A stretch of 64,000 nt of DNA, from positions 60,149-124,148 of the forward strand of contig CAVXMG010000007.1 in NCBI GenBank assembly GCA_963762735.1, written 5' to 3'. Below, in pieces: positions 1 to 9,641 of the stretch. Numbering within the stretch: the first letter of the stretch is position 1; the number at the start of each line of letters is the position of its first letter. Made by a program: the position numbers and the translations under genes. This DNA comes from DASXKD01 sp963762735. Lineage in GTDB: Bacteria > Actinomycetota > Actinomycetes > Streptosporangiales > Streptosporangiaceae. Below the pieces are notes generated by a model. It saw only the letters and a program-made list of their open reading frames with translations, was not told where the DNA came from and did not search any database.

Positions 1-32
1 CAGGGCGGGAACGCCCGGCGTTTCCCGCCCTG
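1..32. terminator. Hairpin at the left edge
   Basis: Two 11-base arms (1-11 and 22-32) are perfectly complementary around a 10-base loop. It lies just past the stop of the minus-strand remnant at 78-260. It could end transcription from there or from a gene left of the window. No T-tract is obvious. Confidence 0.5.
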
Positions 33-77
33 CTGCCCCGGCGAGCGGCCGGGCCGTTCCCCGGCCAGCCAATCTGG

Positions 78-260
78 TCATCGGGTCCGGGAACCATTGC
101 CTCTCCCGTCCCAGACGACTCCGGCCACCGCGCCGAGGATGATCACGGCTGCGATAGCTATCAGCCAGGTCAGGATCCCGAAGACCGCGCCGATTGTCCC
201 GTAGGTCCTGGGTTGAGATAGGCAATAAGGCCTGCGGGCTCCATTTGGCCTGACCAGCAC
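78..260 (-). pseudogene. C-terminal stump of a YihY/BrkB-family membrane protein
   Basis: The 60-codon minus-strand frame contains YGTIGAVFGILTWLIAIAAV followed by a Gly/Ala hydrophobic stretch and a charged end. This matches the last transmembrane helix of YihY/BrkB inner-membrane proteins (normally about 280-350 residues with six helices), whose final helix has the pattern YGxxGxxxxLLxWL. The upstream five-sixths of the gene is absent on the plus side, where the propeller gene at 406 begins. I read it as a truncated remnant. The family match rests on one helix and its flanks, so a short real membrane peptide is possible. Confidence 0.5.
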
Positions 261-405
261 CGAGGCTTGGCATGCCAGCCGTTAGCGATCATGCCGGTTT
301 TGCCGGCTGCCAAATCCCCCGGGAAAGGGGGTGTCTTCCGGATAGTCACCGGCGCTATGGTGTGGATGGCGTACAAAAGCCGATTACGGGGCGGGGGGCT
401 CAGAC

Positions 406-1785
406 GTGCATCTTCGGCGGGGGTACTCACAGGCCGTTTGCGCGGTGGCGGTTGTTGTTGCCGGTGCCGTCATGGCAGGGCCGGTCAGCGCGGCCGGGGC
501 AGCGTCCCGCGCGCTTGCTGCCAGCGACACCTGGCCGATGTTCGGGCAGGATCCGCTGCACTTAGGGGTTTCGCCAGACACCGCCATTGGGGCGTCGACG
601 GCACCGGGCCTGACCACGAAGTGGTCGAAACGGCTGAGCAGCGTGCACGATCAGCCCTCGCCGGCCGTTGCCTTCAACGCCACCCGGGGCGAAACGCTCG
701 TTTACGAGGTGACACACGGCGGGGTCGTGTACGCGTTCAATGCCTCGACGGGGGCGCAGGTCTGGCGGCGGACAGTGGGCCCGAATGTGAACTCCTCGCC
801 CGCCGTCTACCGCAACACCGTGTATTTCGGGGACAACGGGGGGACGCTCTACGCCCTCAACGCGGCCACGGGGGTCGTTCAGTGCACCTTCACCCTGCCC
901 GTCAGCCCACCGGCCACGACACCGGGCCGCATCATCGGCTCGCCCGTGGTCGGCAATGTTGACGGGACAGGCCCCACCGTCTTCTTCGGCGACGCAGGCG
1001 ACGACTCACCGGGCGAAACGCTCAACGGTGGTCACGTGTGGGCCGTCACCGGCGTAGGCAACACCGCCGGAGGGTGCAAGGAAAAGTGGGTGTACAACAA
1101 CTGGCAGAACAAGGGCACGAACGGCTCGATGACCGGGGTCTGGGACGGGGCCGGGCTGGTTAAGGAGACCAACGGTACCTGGGCCGTCGTGTTCGGTACC
1201 AGTAACCCCGACAACGCCGTTTACGCCCTCAACGCCGCCAACGGCTCCAGCCTGTGGCGCTTCCAGACGGTGCAGACCGGCGACGACCAGGATGTCGGCG
1301 CCGGGCCCACGATCAGCGCGCCGGGCATCAACGGCTTCGCCGACGGAGTCGTGTACATAGACGGCAAGGACGGCGTCGAATACGCGCTCGATCTGCTGAC
1401 CGGCCAGAGCATCTGGTCATTCACCCTGGGCCCGGGCAGCGACAGCGCCATCGCCGTCTCGACCGCGGCCCTGGCCGGCGACACCCTCGTGGCCGCCTAT
1501 TCCGGGTCGATGTTCGCGATCAACGCCACGACCGGCACCATGATCTGGCACGCCGCCCCGGGCGGGAGGTTCGAGGCCTCCCCTGCGGTCTCCGGCAGTG
1601 CGGGCGACCAGGCGCTGTTCGCCGGCAATACCAACGGTCACGAATACGGACTCAGCCTGGCGAACGGGGCCGTGCTCTTCAACGCGACCGGCGCCGGCGG
1701 GATCCAGGACTCCACTGCCGTCGCAGATGGGACCCTCTACTTCGCCTCGGGCGGCACGCTCTACGCCTACGCACCGGCGGGATGA
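406..1785 (+). CDS. Secreted PQQ-like beta-propeller protein
   Basis: 459 residues from a GTG start. An N-terminal hydrophobic stretch (about residues 10-30) ending in Ala-rich sequence looks like a Sec signal peptide. The body repeats the PQQ/BamB blade signature, with a Y-A-x-N/D-x-x-T/N-G-x-x-x-W pattern seen at least five times (for example VYAFNASTGAQVW, VYALNAANGSSLW, MFAINATTGTMIW). This predicts a seven- or eight-bladed propeller outside the membrane. No catalytic PQQ-dehydrogenase residues or heme motif can be assigned, so a binding or scaffolding role is more likely than an enzyme. A related but distinct group of propellers lies at 41.8-44.0 kb. It is monocistronic by spacing. Confidence 0.85.
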   Translation: MHLRRGYSQAVCAVAVVVAGAVMAGPVSAAGAASRALAASDTWPMFGQDPLHLGVSPDTAIGASTAPGLTTKWSKRLSSVHDQPSPAVAFNATRGETLVYEVTHGGVVYAFNASTGAQVWRRTVGPNVNSSPAVYRNTVYFGDNGGTLYALNAATGVVQCTFTLPVSPPATTPGRIIGSPVVGNVDGTGPTVFFGDAGDDSPGETLNGGHVWAVTGVGNTAGGCKEKWVYNNWQNKGTNGSMTGVWDGAGLVKETNGTWAVVFGTSNPDNAVYALNAANGSSLWRFQTVQTGDDQDVGAGPTISAPGINGFADGVVYIDGKDGVEYALDLLTGQSIWSFTLGPGSDSAIAVSTAALAGDTLVAAYSGSMFAINATTGTMIWHAAPGGRFEASPAVSGSAGDQALFAGNTNGHEYGLSLANGAVLFNATGAGGIQDSTAVADGTLYFASGGTLYAYAPAG

Positions 1786-2332
1786 GATCATCTCGCCTGC
1801 TCACTGGGCGAAGGTGACAGGCCTTACCCAGTGATTCAGATGTGATACCGCGTATATCGAAATGGTTACATCCTTGTCCACGTCAACCGAAGCTGAGATT
1901 GACCGCTATACGTGAGCTGACCATCGGTTTACGCTGAGCTCGCAAACGATGGCAAGGCATACGGGCTCAGGGGGACCCGCAGAGCTGACTGCCTTCTCGG
2001 GGGGTTGTTGTGCATCACATTCTTATTCTTCGGGCGTCGGCGAGCAGGTGCTGTACTGCGCCCTCCCGGCACTCTCGATCTCATCACGGGGAAGCGAGCT
2101 TACATTCATCTGCCCGATAGGCGGATGAGCAGAACGGGGTTGCACAGCATCTGCCCAGATGGCAGATGATCATGACGGGGTAGCACGGGGGCTTTTCGTC
2201 CGCCCGCCCCACGGGGTTAACCAACGCAACTGGCCACTCTTGGCCAGTTACCGGCCGGTCAACATTTCCTTGCCTGATGGTTCATGGCTAGCGCAGTACC
2301 AGGCAAACCAGTTGAGGAGGAAAGGAAGGAAG
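1786..2332. other. 547-base intergenic region upstream of the Exordium-like gene
   Basis: No convincing gene. The stretch is less GC-rich than its surroundings, with A+T-rich islands around 1840-1940. It holds the two tandem inverted repeats at 2107-2188 and a strong purine-rich ribosome-binding stretch (GAGGAGGAAAGGAAGGA) just before the ATG at 2333. The long leader suggests regulated transcription of the downstream secreted protein. Confidence 0.6.
2107..2188. repeat. Two tandem 41-base units, each with an inverted repeat
   Basis: Unit 1 is 2107-2147 and unit 2 is 2148-2188; 31 of 41 positions agree by eye. Each begins with a CATCTGCC / GGCAGATG-type inverted repeat around a 5-base spacer. 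The repeat is perfect in unit 2 (2148-2168) and has one mismatch in unit 1 (2107-2127). Each then carries a conserved ACGGGGTxGCAC block. Their position 145-225 bases before the ATG at 2333 suits a pair of operator sites for a dimeric regulator. Confidence 0.6.
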
Positions 2333-4010
2333 ATGCGGGCAAAAAAGTTCTTTGCAGCGGCTGTCACTGCTGGGCTGGCTGTGTTCGGCCTCGCCGCGGC
2401 AGCACCAGCAGCCACAACGCACACAGCCACCAGCGGACGCCACGGTCCACAGGCTCAAACCGTCAATCTCCACAAGGCCTATTCGCGGGACCTCACGCAC
2501 GTCAAACTCCATAAGAAGATCGTCATGCCTCCCGTCGGCGCACATCTGCCCCGCACGGCAGGCAAGCGCGCCTGCACCGAGCCCGACCACTGCAACCTCG
2601 TCTACAACGGCGGCCAGGTCCAGCATTCGGTGAAGTTGTACCTGCTGCTATGGGGGCCGAACTGGAGCTCTGACCCCTCTCAGTCGGCAAGCGCCTCCTA
2701 CCTGGAGTCGTTCTACGCCGGTCTTGGCGTCCAGCCAGAGGACACCTGGTCAACCATCACGGATCAATACACCGACGGCACCGGCCACCCGTTCTTCAAC
2801 GGAAGCGTCTACGCCGGAGCCTTCCAGGACAGCTCGACACCGCCGTCCGGCGTGGACCCAGACACAACTCGCGGCCGAATCGGACGCCTTTGACTCGGCG
2901 GAGGGCATTCCGTCCGGCTCGACAGGCGTCCAGGTGGTGATCGCCACCCAGTCGGGCACCTGCCCTTCGGGCTTCGCCTGCGGCGGTTCGGGCAGCTACT
3001 GCGCCTGGCACAGCTATGACGACAACTCCGTCCCCTTCACCAACCTGCCGTACATGCTCGACGCGGGCGGTAGCTGCGGCGAAGACTTCGTCAGCGCCCA
3101 GGACGACGGTTTCTCGATAGTGGGCGGACATGAGTACGCCGAGACGATCACCGACCCGTACCCGGAGTCAGGCTGGTGGGACCCGAGCGACCCCTACGGC
3201 GGGGAAATCGGCGACAAGTGCGCGTGGGGCGGGTCTATCTGGGGCGGCAGTGACCCCTTCGGAGACGTCAACCTTGCGACCGGGTCGTTCGCCATGCAGT
3301 CCCTGTACTCCAACGCCGACATTGGCTGCATCATGTCCAAGCCCCAAACCCAGCCAGACAAGGTCACCATCACCGCTCCCGGGGCGCAGAGTTCCTTCCA
3401 GAACAGCAGGCTGAACCTGCAGATAAACGCCCAGTCCAGCGGCGGGTTCGCGCTGAGCTACGTCGCTACAGGCCTGCCCACCGGGCTGACCATCGGTTCC
3501 GGCACCGGCCTCATCAGCGGCCAGGTCGCGGCGGCGACCGGCAAATACATCGTGAAGGTCACTGCCAAAGACACGAACAACCAGTCCGCATCCACCTCGT
3601 TCAACTGGACCGTCAAGCTCGACGTCGGTTCACCGGTCAAGAACGTAAGCTCCGCGAAGTGCATCAATGACAACAACGGATGGGTTACCTCCGGCAATCC
3701 CATCGTCTTGTGGACTTGCATCGCTGGCGGGCCGAACGAGAAGTTCTCCCATCCCGCCAACCCAGGTGAGCTGGTGGTCTTTGGACAGTGCCTGACCGAT
3801 CCCGGCAATGGTGGTAACGGGACCGCGCTGGTCATCCAGCATTGCACGAACGCCAGCAACCAGATCTGGAATCACAAGTCGAATCTCGAATACGTCCTGC
3901 AATCCAACGGATTGTGCCTGACAGACCCGAATGGCTCGACTACCAACGGAACACAGGCCCAGGTCAGGACGTGCCAGAACCTGGGGTATCAGCACTGGAA
4001 CGGTAGCTGA
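2333..4010 (+). pseudogene. Frameshifted secreted Exordium-like / ricin-B lectin protein
   Basis: The start is the ATG right after GAGGAGGAAAGGAAGGA and gives a signal peptide (about residues 1-30). The first frame runs to TGA at 2891-2893. The matching continuation lies in the next frame to 4010, and dropping one base near 2860 joins them into about 558 residues. The N-terminal part resembles the Exordium/PHI-1 family (VYNGGQVQHSVKLYLLLWG). A GGHEYAETITDP segment near residue 265 has a zincin-like HExxE look. It is followed by a putative Ig-like domain and a C-terminal ricin-B lectin domain with paired CLTDP and QxW-type motifs. A role in binding or cutting extracellular glycans or proteins is inference. 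It is either a genuine pseudogene or a one-base sequence error. Confidence 0.75.
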
Positions 4011-4019
4011 TAATCCTGA

Positions 4020-4044
4020 GGGTGCTGGTCTCGTACCAGCACCC
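4020..4044 (+). terminator. Rho-independent-type hairpin after the lectin gene
   Basis: Perfect 10-base arms (4020-4029 and 4035-4044) surround a 5-base loop, starting 10 bases past the stop at 4010. There is no T-run, as is common for actinobacterial terminators. Confidence 0.75.
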
Positions 4045-4113
4045 GACTGGATGACCAGCCATCCGCGCCGGGCGCCCGCAGCGCCCTGACGTCGCCATGC
4101 GCTGGGACGTGCC

Positions 4114-4725
4114 CTAAAGCGGCTCGCCTTCGAGCCGTCCCTCGGGGACCTTCCGGCCGCACATCACCAGTGCCAGGTACTCGGCCGGGCCGCGCAGCGC
4201 CGGGCCAGAGCCGTACGACCAGTCAAGGTCGGTGGCCTGCAGGCTGCGCCCCTCAATGCCGGTGCCGAAGTGCGCGTGCCCGCCGTCCGCCGTGAGGTCG
4301 TCCAGGAGGACCCGGATCGTGGCATCCGGTGACCGGCGCGGCACCCCCAGCGGCACGGTCACGTCCAGGCCGTGAATGACCACATGATTGAGTGCGCCGT
4401 GCCACCCGCCGCCCGGCGGCGTCCAGTGCTGCATCACCTCGGATTGCAGGCTGGCCACCAGTTCGTCGGGGGGCAGTTCGGCGTCCCGGGCGGCGATCTC
4501 GTTCGACAACCGGCCGAAGTCGAACTCGTAGCGGCGCAACTCGGCCATGAACTCCTCTTCGGAGTAGCGCGCCGCCATGGTCATGTGCGCGATCACCTCG
4601 CGGACCCGCCATCCCGCACACAGCGATGGCGTGTCCCACTGCGCGTCGGTCGCGGAGTCGAGCAGGCCGGCCAGGGCCACGAACTCGGCGGCCACGGCCG
4701 GCTGCAGGTCGGCATCATCGTTCAT
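4114..4725 (-). CDS. Mycothiol-dependent maleylpyruvate-isomerase-family (DinB-fold) protein
   Basis: 203 residues with the family signature: an N-terminal helix with LCAGWRVREVIAHM (His47) and a second metal-binding segment NHVVIHGLD (His114, His118). These supply the three-ligand metal site of the DinB-like four-helix bundle. Relatives conjugate or isomerise substrates with mycothiol, the actinobacterial glutathione replacement. The individual substrate cannot be told from sequence. It lies alone on the minus strand, convergent with the lectin gene. Confident on family, open on substrate. Confidence 0.85.
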   Translation of the reverse strand: MNDDADLQPAVAAEFVALAGLLDSATDAQWDTPSLCAGWRVREVIAHMTMAARYSEEEFMAELRRYEFDFGRLSNEIAARDAELPPDELVASLQSEVMQHWTPPGGGWHGALNHVVIHGLDVTVPLGVPRRSPDATIRVLLDDLTADGGHAHFGTGIEGRSLQATDLDWSYGSGPALRGPAEYLALVMCGRKVPEGRLEGEPL

Positions 4726-4916
4726 GATCAGCTCCTAGCCATTCACGCTGCCGGTAATCATCGCTAGCTCAGACGAGCCGGCCGCCGCAGACTCACCGGT
4801 CCAGGCGACCTAAGAGCTATCGTCCGCAACGCGCCCGCACCGGCCTGACGGGCGATCCCGCACGAGGGGCGGCGCGATGCTCCGGGCGCTTTGCGCCGCT
4901 CTGCGAACATTGCCCT

Positions 4917-5075
4917 ATGAGCGCAGATGACGGGCGCTGGTCCATGCGCTTCCCCGGCCTGTTCTCCGACCAGTACGCGGACTACGCCGACGCCCGGCTG
5001 AGGTTCACCACGGCAGCGGTGCCCGAGGACCTGGTGTCGCGGCTGCATCTGGTCGCGGTCACGCCCGGTGCCTGA
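4917..5075 (+). pseudogene. Possible N-terminal stump of a NUDIX hydrolase
   Basis: A 52-codon frame reads MSADDGRWSMRFPGLFSDQY and ends LVSRLHLVAVTPGA before a stop. The end resembles the first strand of NUDIX proteins (xLVAVTPxGxVVVCR), and the segment before it resembles the leader of actinobacterial NUDIX hydrolases. The NUDIX box itself is missing, because the minus-strand hydrolase gene begins at 5114. The rest of the 4726-5113 gap shows nothing else. A small independent protein cannot be excluded. Confidence 0.35.
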
Positions 5076-5113
5076 CCGCGGCCGGGCCGGCGACACGTGG
5101 CCGACCATGCCAG

Positions 5114-5926
5114 TCAGCGCGGCAGGAAGTCCAGCAGCAGGGCGGCCACCTGGTCAGGTGCTTCGAGTTGCATCCAGTGACCAGGGCCGTCCAGGCGCTC
5201 GTACCGCCACGAACCAGCGACGTTCTTGGCCGAGTCGGTCATCTGCACCTCGGTCAGGGCGACGTCCCCGGTGCTCCAGATGCCCATCGTGGGCGCTTGC
5301 ACCGGGGGGAGCTGCAGCGGCGGCGCGACCCAGCTCTCCGGCGGGATGTTGGCCCGGTAATAGTTGAGGCCGGGCGTGAGCGACCCGTTGGCTTCCAGTT
5401 CGGCGATCACCTGGTCGGCGTCCGGATGGCCGGCCCAGGCACGGAAGTTCGCCCAGTTGTCCTCGGACAGCCAGCGCTCGGCGATGCCGGCGTACTGGAA
5501 CAGCAGCATGTACCACGACTTCTGGCGTTGCTCCAGGGTGCGCAGGAAGCCCGCCGGATGGCCCACGGACAGGACCGCCAGGTGGTCGACGTTGTCGGGG
5601 ACAAAGGAGGCGAGAGCCCAGGCCAGGGCGGCGCCCCAGTCGTGACCCACCACATGGGCCTTGCCGATCCCCAGTTCGGCGAGGATCGCCATCACGTCCC
5701 CGGCCAGCAGCGGAATGGAATAGGCGTCAACGGCCTCGGGCTTGTCCGAGCGGCCGTAGCCGCGCAGGTCGGGCACGATGACCTGGAACCCGGCCTCGGC
5801 CAGCGCCGGGACCTGGTGCCGCCAGAGCCGCCCCGTATCGGGGAACCCGTGCAGCAGCACGACCGGGCGTCCCGCACCGTGGACCTCGTACTCGATACCG
5901 ACTCCGTCGACCTCGACCCGGCTCAT
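5114..5926 (-). CDS. Alpha/beta hydrolase, epoxide hydrolase-like
   Basis: 270 residues from the ATG preceded by GGAGG. The upstream in-frame extension lacks family similarity and was not used. It carries the oxyanion-hole motif HGFPD (26-30) and a nucleophile elbow GHDWG with Asp96 in place of Ser. This is the mark of epoxide hydrolases and haloalkane dehalogenases rather than esterases. It ends in GPGHW with the catalytic His. The mobile cap region (about 125-200) is Trp/Tyr-rich (WYMLLFQYAGIAE), as in epoxide hydrolases. Cytosolic, since no signal peptide is present. It is divergent from the DUF2332 gene at 6100. Confidence 0.88.
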   Translation of the reverse strand: MSRVEVDGVGIEYEVHGAGRPVVLLHGFPDTGRLWRHQVPALAEAGFQVIVPDLRGYGRSDKPEAVDAYSIPLLAGDVMAILAELGIGKAHVVGHDWGAALAWALASFVPDNVDHLAVLSVGHPAGFLRTLEQRQKSWYMLLFQYAGIAERWLSEDNWANFRAWAGHPDADQVIAELEANGSLTPGLNYYRANIPPESWVAPPLQLPPVQAPTMGIWSTGDVALTEVQMTDSAKNVAGSWRYERLDGPGHWMQLEAPDQVAALLLDFLPR

Positions 5927-6099
5927 GCGCCCTCCTTCTCGGCTGGTCGTGTTTCCGCGTTCGAGCGCGCACCACCTGCGCCCCCAGGGATTCACACGGT
6001 ACTTCGCCGGGTCGCCGCCGCCCCTCGCACCTCCAGGCTTAGGGTCGGGCTGGTTGTCTGGGGGGACCGGAGGCCAGGTAGCTGGAGAAGGGCGGGACG

Positions 6100-7149
6100 G
6101 TGGACCGCGAGCAGGTGCGGGCGGCGTTCGAAGACCCGAAGGAGTTCACGACTTCGCCGTTGTACCGCTGCCTGAGCCGGACGGTGGCAGCCACCGGCCA
6201 GTTGCTTGACCTGGCCTGCCAGGGACGGCCCGGCCAGTATCCGACCTTCCTGTTCTTCGGCGCGGTGCACCTGCTGCTGCTCGCCGGCGCCGATCACCCG
6301 CTCGCCCGGTTCTATCCGTCGATCGCGGGCGAGCGGGCGCTGCCTCCTGAGGACGCCGGGCCCGCCCTGGTGTCGTTCGGCCGGGAGCACGCGGCGGAAC
6401 TCACGGAGACGATCCGCACCCGGCTGGTGCAGACCAACCAGGTGCAGCGGGCGATCGGCCTGCGGCTGGGCCTGTCCACGATCGCCGATGAGGTGCCCGG
6501 GCCGGTGCACGTGATCGAGGCAGGCACCAGCGCGGGGCTCAATCTCCGGTTCGGCCGGTACGGCTACCAGTTGAACGGCCTGCAGTTCGGCGATCGAGTC
6601 TCACCGGTCCAGCTGATCGCCGAATGCCACGGCCCGGGACCGCAGCCCGACCTGGACCACCAGCCAGCGATTGCCAGCGTCCTCGGCATCGACCTGCACC
6701 CGGTCGACGCGACGGATCCCGGCGAGCGGGCGTGGCTGCAGGCACTCGTGTGGCCGGAGAACCACCGGCAGCGTGCCCTGCTCACGACGGCGCTCGAACT
6801 CGCCGCGGCCGACCCGCCGCCGATCCTGGCCGGGGATGTCATCGACGTGCTACCCGCCATCGCCGGCACGCTGCCCGCAGGCCAGCCACGGGTGGTCTTC
6901 CACTCGGCGACCCGCATGCACGTGCCCGCCGACCGCCTCACGGCCTTCGATGCGGCGATCGAGCGCGCGGGCGACAACGGGCCGTTGTGGCGGCTGTCGA
7001 TCGAGGATGCACCCGATGCGCAGGGCCGCCCCCGCGACGCACGCCGGGGTCCCGCGTTGCAACTGCGGCGGCCCGGCACCGCCGCGGCCGAGACGATCGC
7101 CATCGTCGACGGGCATCTCGCCTGGATCGAGATGTGCCCCCAGCGCTAG
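6100..7149 (+). CDS. DUF2332 domain protein
   Basis: 349 residues from a GTG start, matching the DUF2332 family across its full length. It has an N-terminal helical part (SPLYRCLSRTVA), the conserved central segment VHVIEAGTSAGLNLRFGRYG (about 137-156) that resembles a nucleotide- or SAM-type loop, and a C-terminal HSATRMHVP region. The function of this family is not established to my knowledge. The EAGxSAGLN loop hints at a Rossmann-like methyltransferase fold (inference). It is flanked by a divergent hydrolase and a convergent LAL regulator. Confidence 0.85.
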   Translation: MDREQVRAAFEDPKEFTTSPLYRCLSRTVAATGQLLDLACQGRPGQYPTFLFFGAVHLLLLAGADHPLARFYPSIAGERALPPEDAGPALVSFGREHAAELTETIRTRLVQTNQVQRAIGLRLGLSTIADEVPGPVHVIEAGTSAGLNLRFGRYGYQLNGLQFGDRVSPVQLIAECHGPGPQPDLDHQPAIASVLGIDLHPVDATDPGERAWLQALVWPENHRQRALLTTALELAAADPPPILAGDVIDVLPAIAGTLPAGQPRVVFHSATRMHVPADRLTAFDAAIERAGDNGPLWRLSIEDAPDAQGRPRDARRGPALQLRRPGTAAAETIAIVDGHLAWIEMCPQR

Positions 7150-7204
7150 CAGCCGACCTGGCCGAACGTCAGCTTGAACGGCCCGCGGCCCGGACGACAG
7201 AGGC

Positions 7205-9556
7205 TTACCGGTCGAGCGTGGCCACCCAGGCGGCGATCTGTGCGCGTGAGCCGACACCGAGCTTGTTCAGGATGCTGCGGACGTGGCTGTCCACGGTGCG
7301 CTCGGAGATGAACAGGCGGGCCCCGATCTGCTTGTTGGTCAGCCCGTCGGCGACCAACTGCGCGACATCGGCTTCCCGTTTCGCGAGCGGTCCCGCCGCC
7401 CCGCCGGGTCCGCCCGTCCCGTGCGGCGCCCGCGCCCGCCCCGTGCGGCCCCCGCCCGCCCCAGGCGCCGGGCCGGATCCATCGCGAACGGGCTCACCGA
7501 GCGCCAGGCGCAGCCCCGCGTCCCTGTCCAGGCGCTGCCCGGCCTCGAACCCGGCTTGGAACTTCGCCTCCCCGAGTACGGCGAGCGCCGACTTCCGGGC
7601 CCGGTCCAGCAGCGACGCGAGGAACGGCATGACGTTGGCGCCGGCCTCGGCGCGCAGGGTGTCCGCGGCGCCGAACAGTTGCGCGGCACGCCGGGCCCGG
7701 CCGGACAGCGCCGCATGGCAGCCGAACGCGTCGAGCAGGTAGAACTGCGCGACCCGGTCGTCGATCTGATGCGCGAGCCGCAGGGCCTCGGCGAACAGCG
7801 GTTCGGCCCCCGCCAGGTCGCCGGCGTTCAGCGCGGCAGAACCCAGGTTCAGCAGCATGATTCCCAGCGCGTAATGGTCGCCCGTTTCCCTGGCCCGGCG
7901 TGCCCCTTCCGCGGCCGCCGCCCGCGCCGCGGCCAGGTCACCCACGAAGAAAGCGTGCAGCGTCCGGGCCTGCAGGACCGCGACCGCCGCCGATGGGTAG
8001 TGCGCCATGCGGCCCGCCGCCTCCTCGGCCTCGCCGATCAGCCGTCCGGCGGCGGCGTGCGCACCGGCCAGGTCCTCCGCGACCGCGGCCATGGCGAGCG
8101 CTTCCGACAGCAGTTCGGCCTGCCCGGTTTCGCGGGCTACGGTCACCGCCATGTGCAGGGCTGGCCGGGCACCCGCCGGATCCGCCTTCAGCACGGCAAG
8201 GAAGCCACGCATGAAATACGCCCAGCCACGGCCCGGCGTATTGCCGCGGCCGGAAAATGCGAGAAAGGCGTCGAGCCATCCGATGCCTTCCGTGGTCGCG
8301 CGGGTGATCCAGAACCATCCGAGGCTTGCCGCCAGGTCGACACCGCGGACCGCCTCGCCGTGGGCCAGGCACCGGTGCATGACCGCGCGGACGTTGTCGA
8401 TCTCCAGGTCCGCCCAGGCGAGCCAGTCGGGGAGCCGGTAGCGGCCCTCCAGCGCCCACCGCTGGCAGGTTGCCCGGTAGTACTCGCCGCAGCGCAGCTC
8501 GACGGCATCCTGCTCGCCGGCCTCCCGCAGCTTGAGGCCGGCGAACTCGCGCATGGTCTCGTGCAGCCGGTAGCAGGCGTGCCCGCCCGCGTCCTCCTTC
8601 ATCACCAGGGACTTGTCGACGAGCGAGGACAGCAGGTCCAGCGCGCCGTCCGGCGACGAGCACACCGCCTCGACGTCGTCCAGGGTGAACCGGCCCGCGA
8701 ACACGCAGCACCGGCGCAGCACCGCGCGCTCGGCCTCGGTCAGCAGGTCGTGGCTCCACTCGATGGTGGTCCTGAGCGTCTGATGGCGGGGCAGCGCGCC
8801 GCGGCTCCCGCCGGTCAGCAGGCTGAACCGGTCGGCCAGCCGGTCCAGGACCTGCGCCACGGACAGTACCCGGGTCCGGACCGCCGCCAGCTCGATGGCC
8901 AACGGCAGGCCGTCCAGCCGGCGGCACAGGTCCACGACCGCCGCCTGGTTCGCGGTGGTCAGCTCGAACGTGCCCGAGGCCGCCGCCGCCCGTTCGGTGA
9001 ACAACATCACCGCCTCGCTCCTGCGCAGTGCCGCCAGCGGTTCGGCCGGCTCTGGGACGGGCAGTTCCAGGGGCGGCACCGGGACCACGTGCTCCCCCGT
9101 CACCGACAGCGGTTCCCGGCTGGTGGCGATCACCCGCACGCCCGGCGCTGTCCTCAGCAGGTCGGTCACCAGGCGCGCGGCGGCTTCGAGCAGGTGCTCA
9201 CAGTTGTCCACGACCAGGAGGAGCTCGGCGTCCCGCAGGTAGGCCAGCAGCAACGGTAGCGGCTCGGCGGCGGCCTGGTCGCGCAGGTCCAGCGCGGCCA
9301 GGACGGCGCTGTCCACCAGGCCCGGGTCGCTGACCTCCGCCAGCTCGGCCAGCCAGGCCCCGTCGCGGAACCCGCGGCCGAGGTCGGTCGCGGCCCGGAT
9401 CGCCAGCCTGGTCTTGCCGACCCCGCCCGGCCCGACGAGGCTGACCAGCCGCGCCTCGGTGAGCTTCTTCCTGACCTCGGCCAGCTCCCGGCGGCGGCCG
9501 ACGAAGCTGGTCGCCTCCGCGGGAAGGTTGCCCGAGTGCCGGGCTGGCCTGGCCAT
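7205..9556 (-). CDS. LAL-type ATPase transcriptional regulator with LuxR HTH
   Basis: 783 residues. An N-terminal NTPase module has Walker A GPGGVGKT (42-49) and Walker B LLLVVDN (112-118). It is followed by an LPLAIELAA-type GxP module, a long Ala-rich helical repeat (TPR-like, about 380-650) and a C-terminal LuxR helix-turn-helix (SERTVDSHVRSILNKLGV, about residues 745-765). Such proteins are large ATP-dependent activators of actinomycete clusters. It is transcribed away from the HD/LuxR gene at 9804. The start is the ATG at 9556, which has little visible Shine-Dalgarno and may be leaderless. The target genes are unknown. Confidence 0.92.
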   Translation of the reverse strand: MARPARHSGNLPAEATSFVGRRRELAEVRKKLTEARLVSLVGPGGVGKTRLAIRAATDLGRGFRDGAWLAELAEVSDPGLVDSAVLAALDLRDQAAAEPLPLLLAYLRDAELLLVVDNCEHLLEAAARLVTDLLRTAPGVRVIATSREPLSVTGEHVVPVPPLELPVPEPAEPLAALRRSEAVMLFTERAAAASGTFELTTANQAAVVDLCRRLDGLPLAIELAAVRTRVLSVAQVLDRLADRFSLLTGGSRGALPRHQTLRTTIEWSHDLLTEAERAVLRRCCVFAGRFTLDDVEAVCSSPDGALDLLSSLVDKSLVMKEDAGGHACYRLHETMREFAGLKLREAGEQDAVELRCGEYYRATCQRWALEGRYRLPDWLAWADLEIDNVRAVMHRCLAHGEAVRGVDLAASLGWFWITRATTEGIGWLDAFLAFSGRGNTPGRGWAYFMRGFLAVLKADPAGARPALHMAVTVARETGQAELLSEALAMAAVAEDLAGAHAAAGRLIGEAEEAAGRMAHYPSAAVAVLQARTLHAFFVGDLAAARAAAAEGARRARETGDHYALGIMLLNLGSAALNAGDLAGAEPLFAEALRLAHQIDDRVAQFYLLDAFGCHAALSGRARRAAQLFGAADTLRAEAGANVMPFLASLLDRARKSALAVLGEAKFQAGFEAGQRLDRDAGLRLALGEPVRDGSGPAPGAGGGRTGRARAPHGTGGPGGAAGPLAKREADVAQLVADGLTNKQIGARLFISERTVDSHVRSILNKLGVGSRAQIAAWVATLDR

Positions 9557-9641
9557 AACATGAATCTAGACGGCACCCCGCATGGCACGGTTCTCCGCGC
9601 CACCAGCCTCCGGCGCCTGTCGCCGCACTCACCCCAAAAGG

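Noticed and set aside
2860..2893. Programmed +1 ribosomal frameshifting as explanation of the lectin gene break
   Set aside because: No slippery codon plus stop at the shift site and similar breaks occur in unrelated genes, so error or mutation is simpler.
7283..9259. 658-codon plus-strand open frame opposite the LAL regulator
   Set aside because: Antisense shadow of a high-GC gene: the product is Arg/Gln/Gly-rich with no domains, while the minus strand has Walker and HTH motifs.
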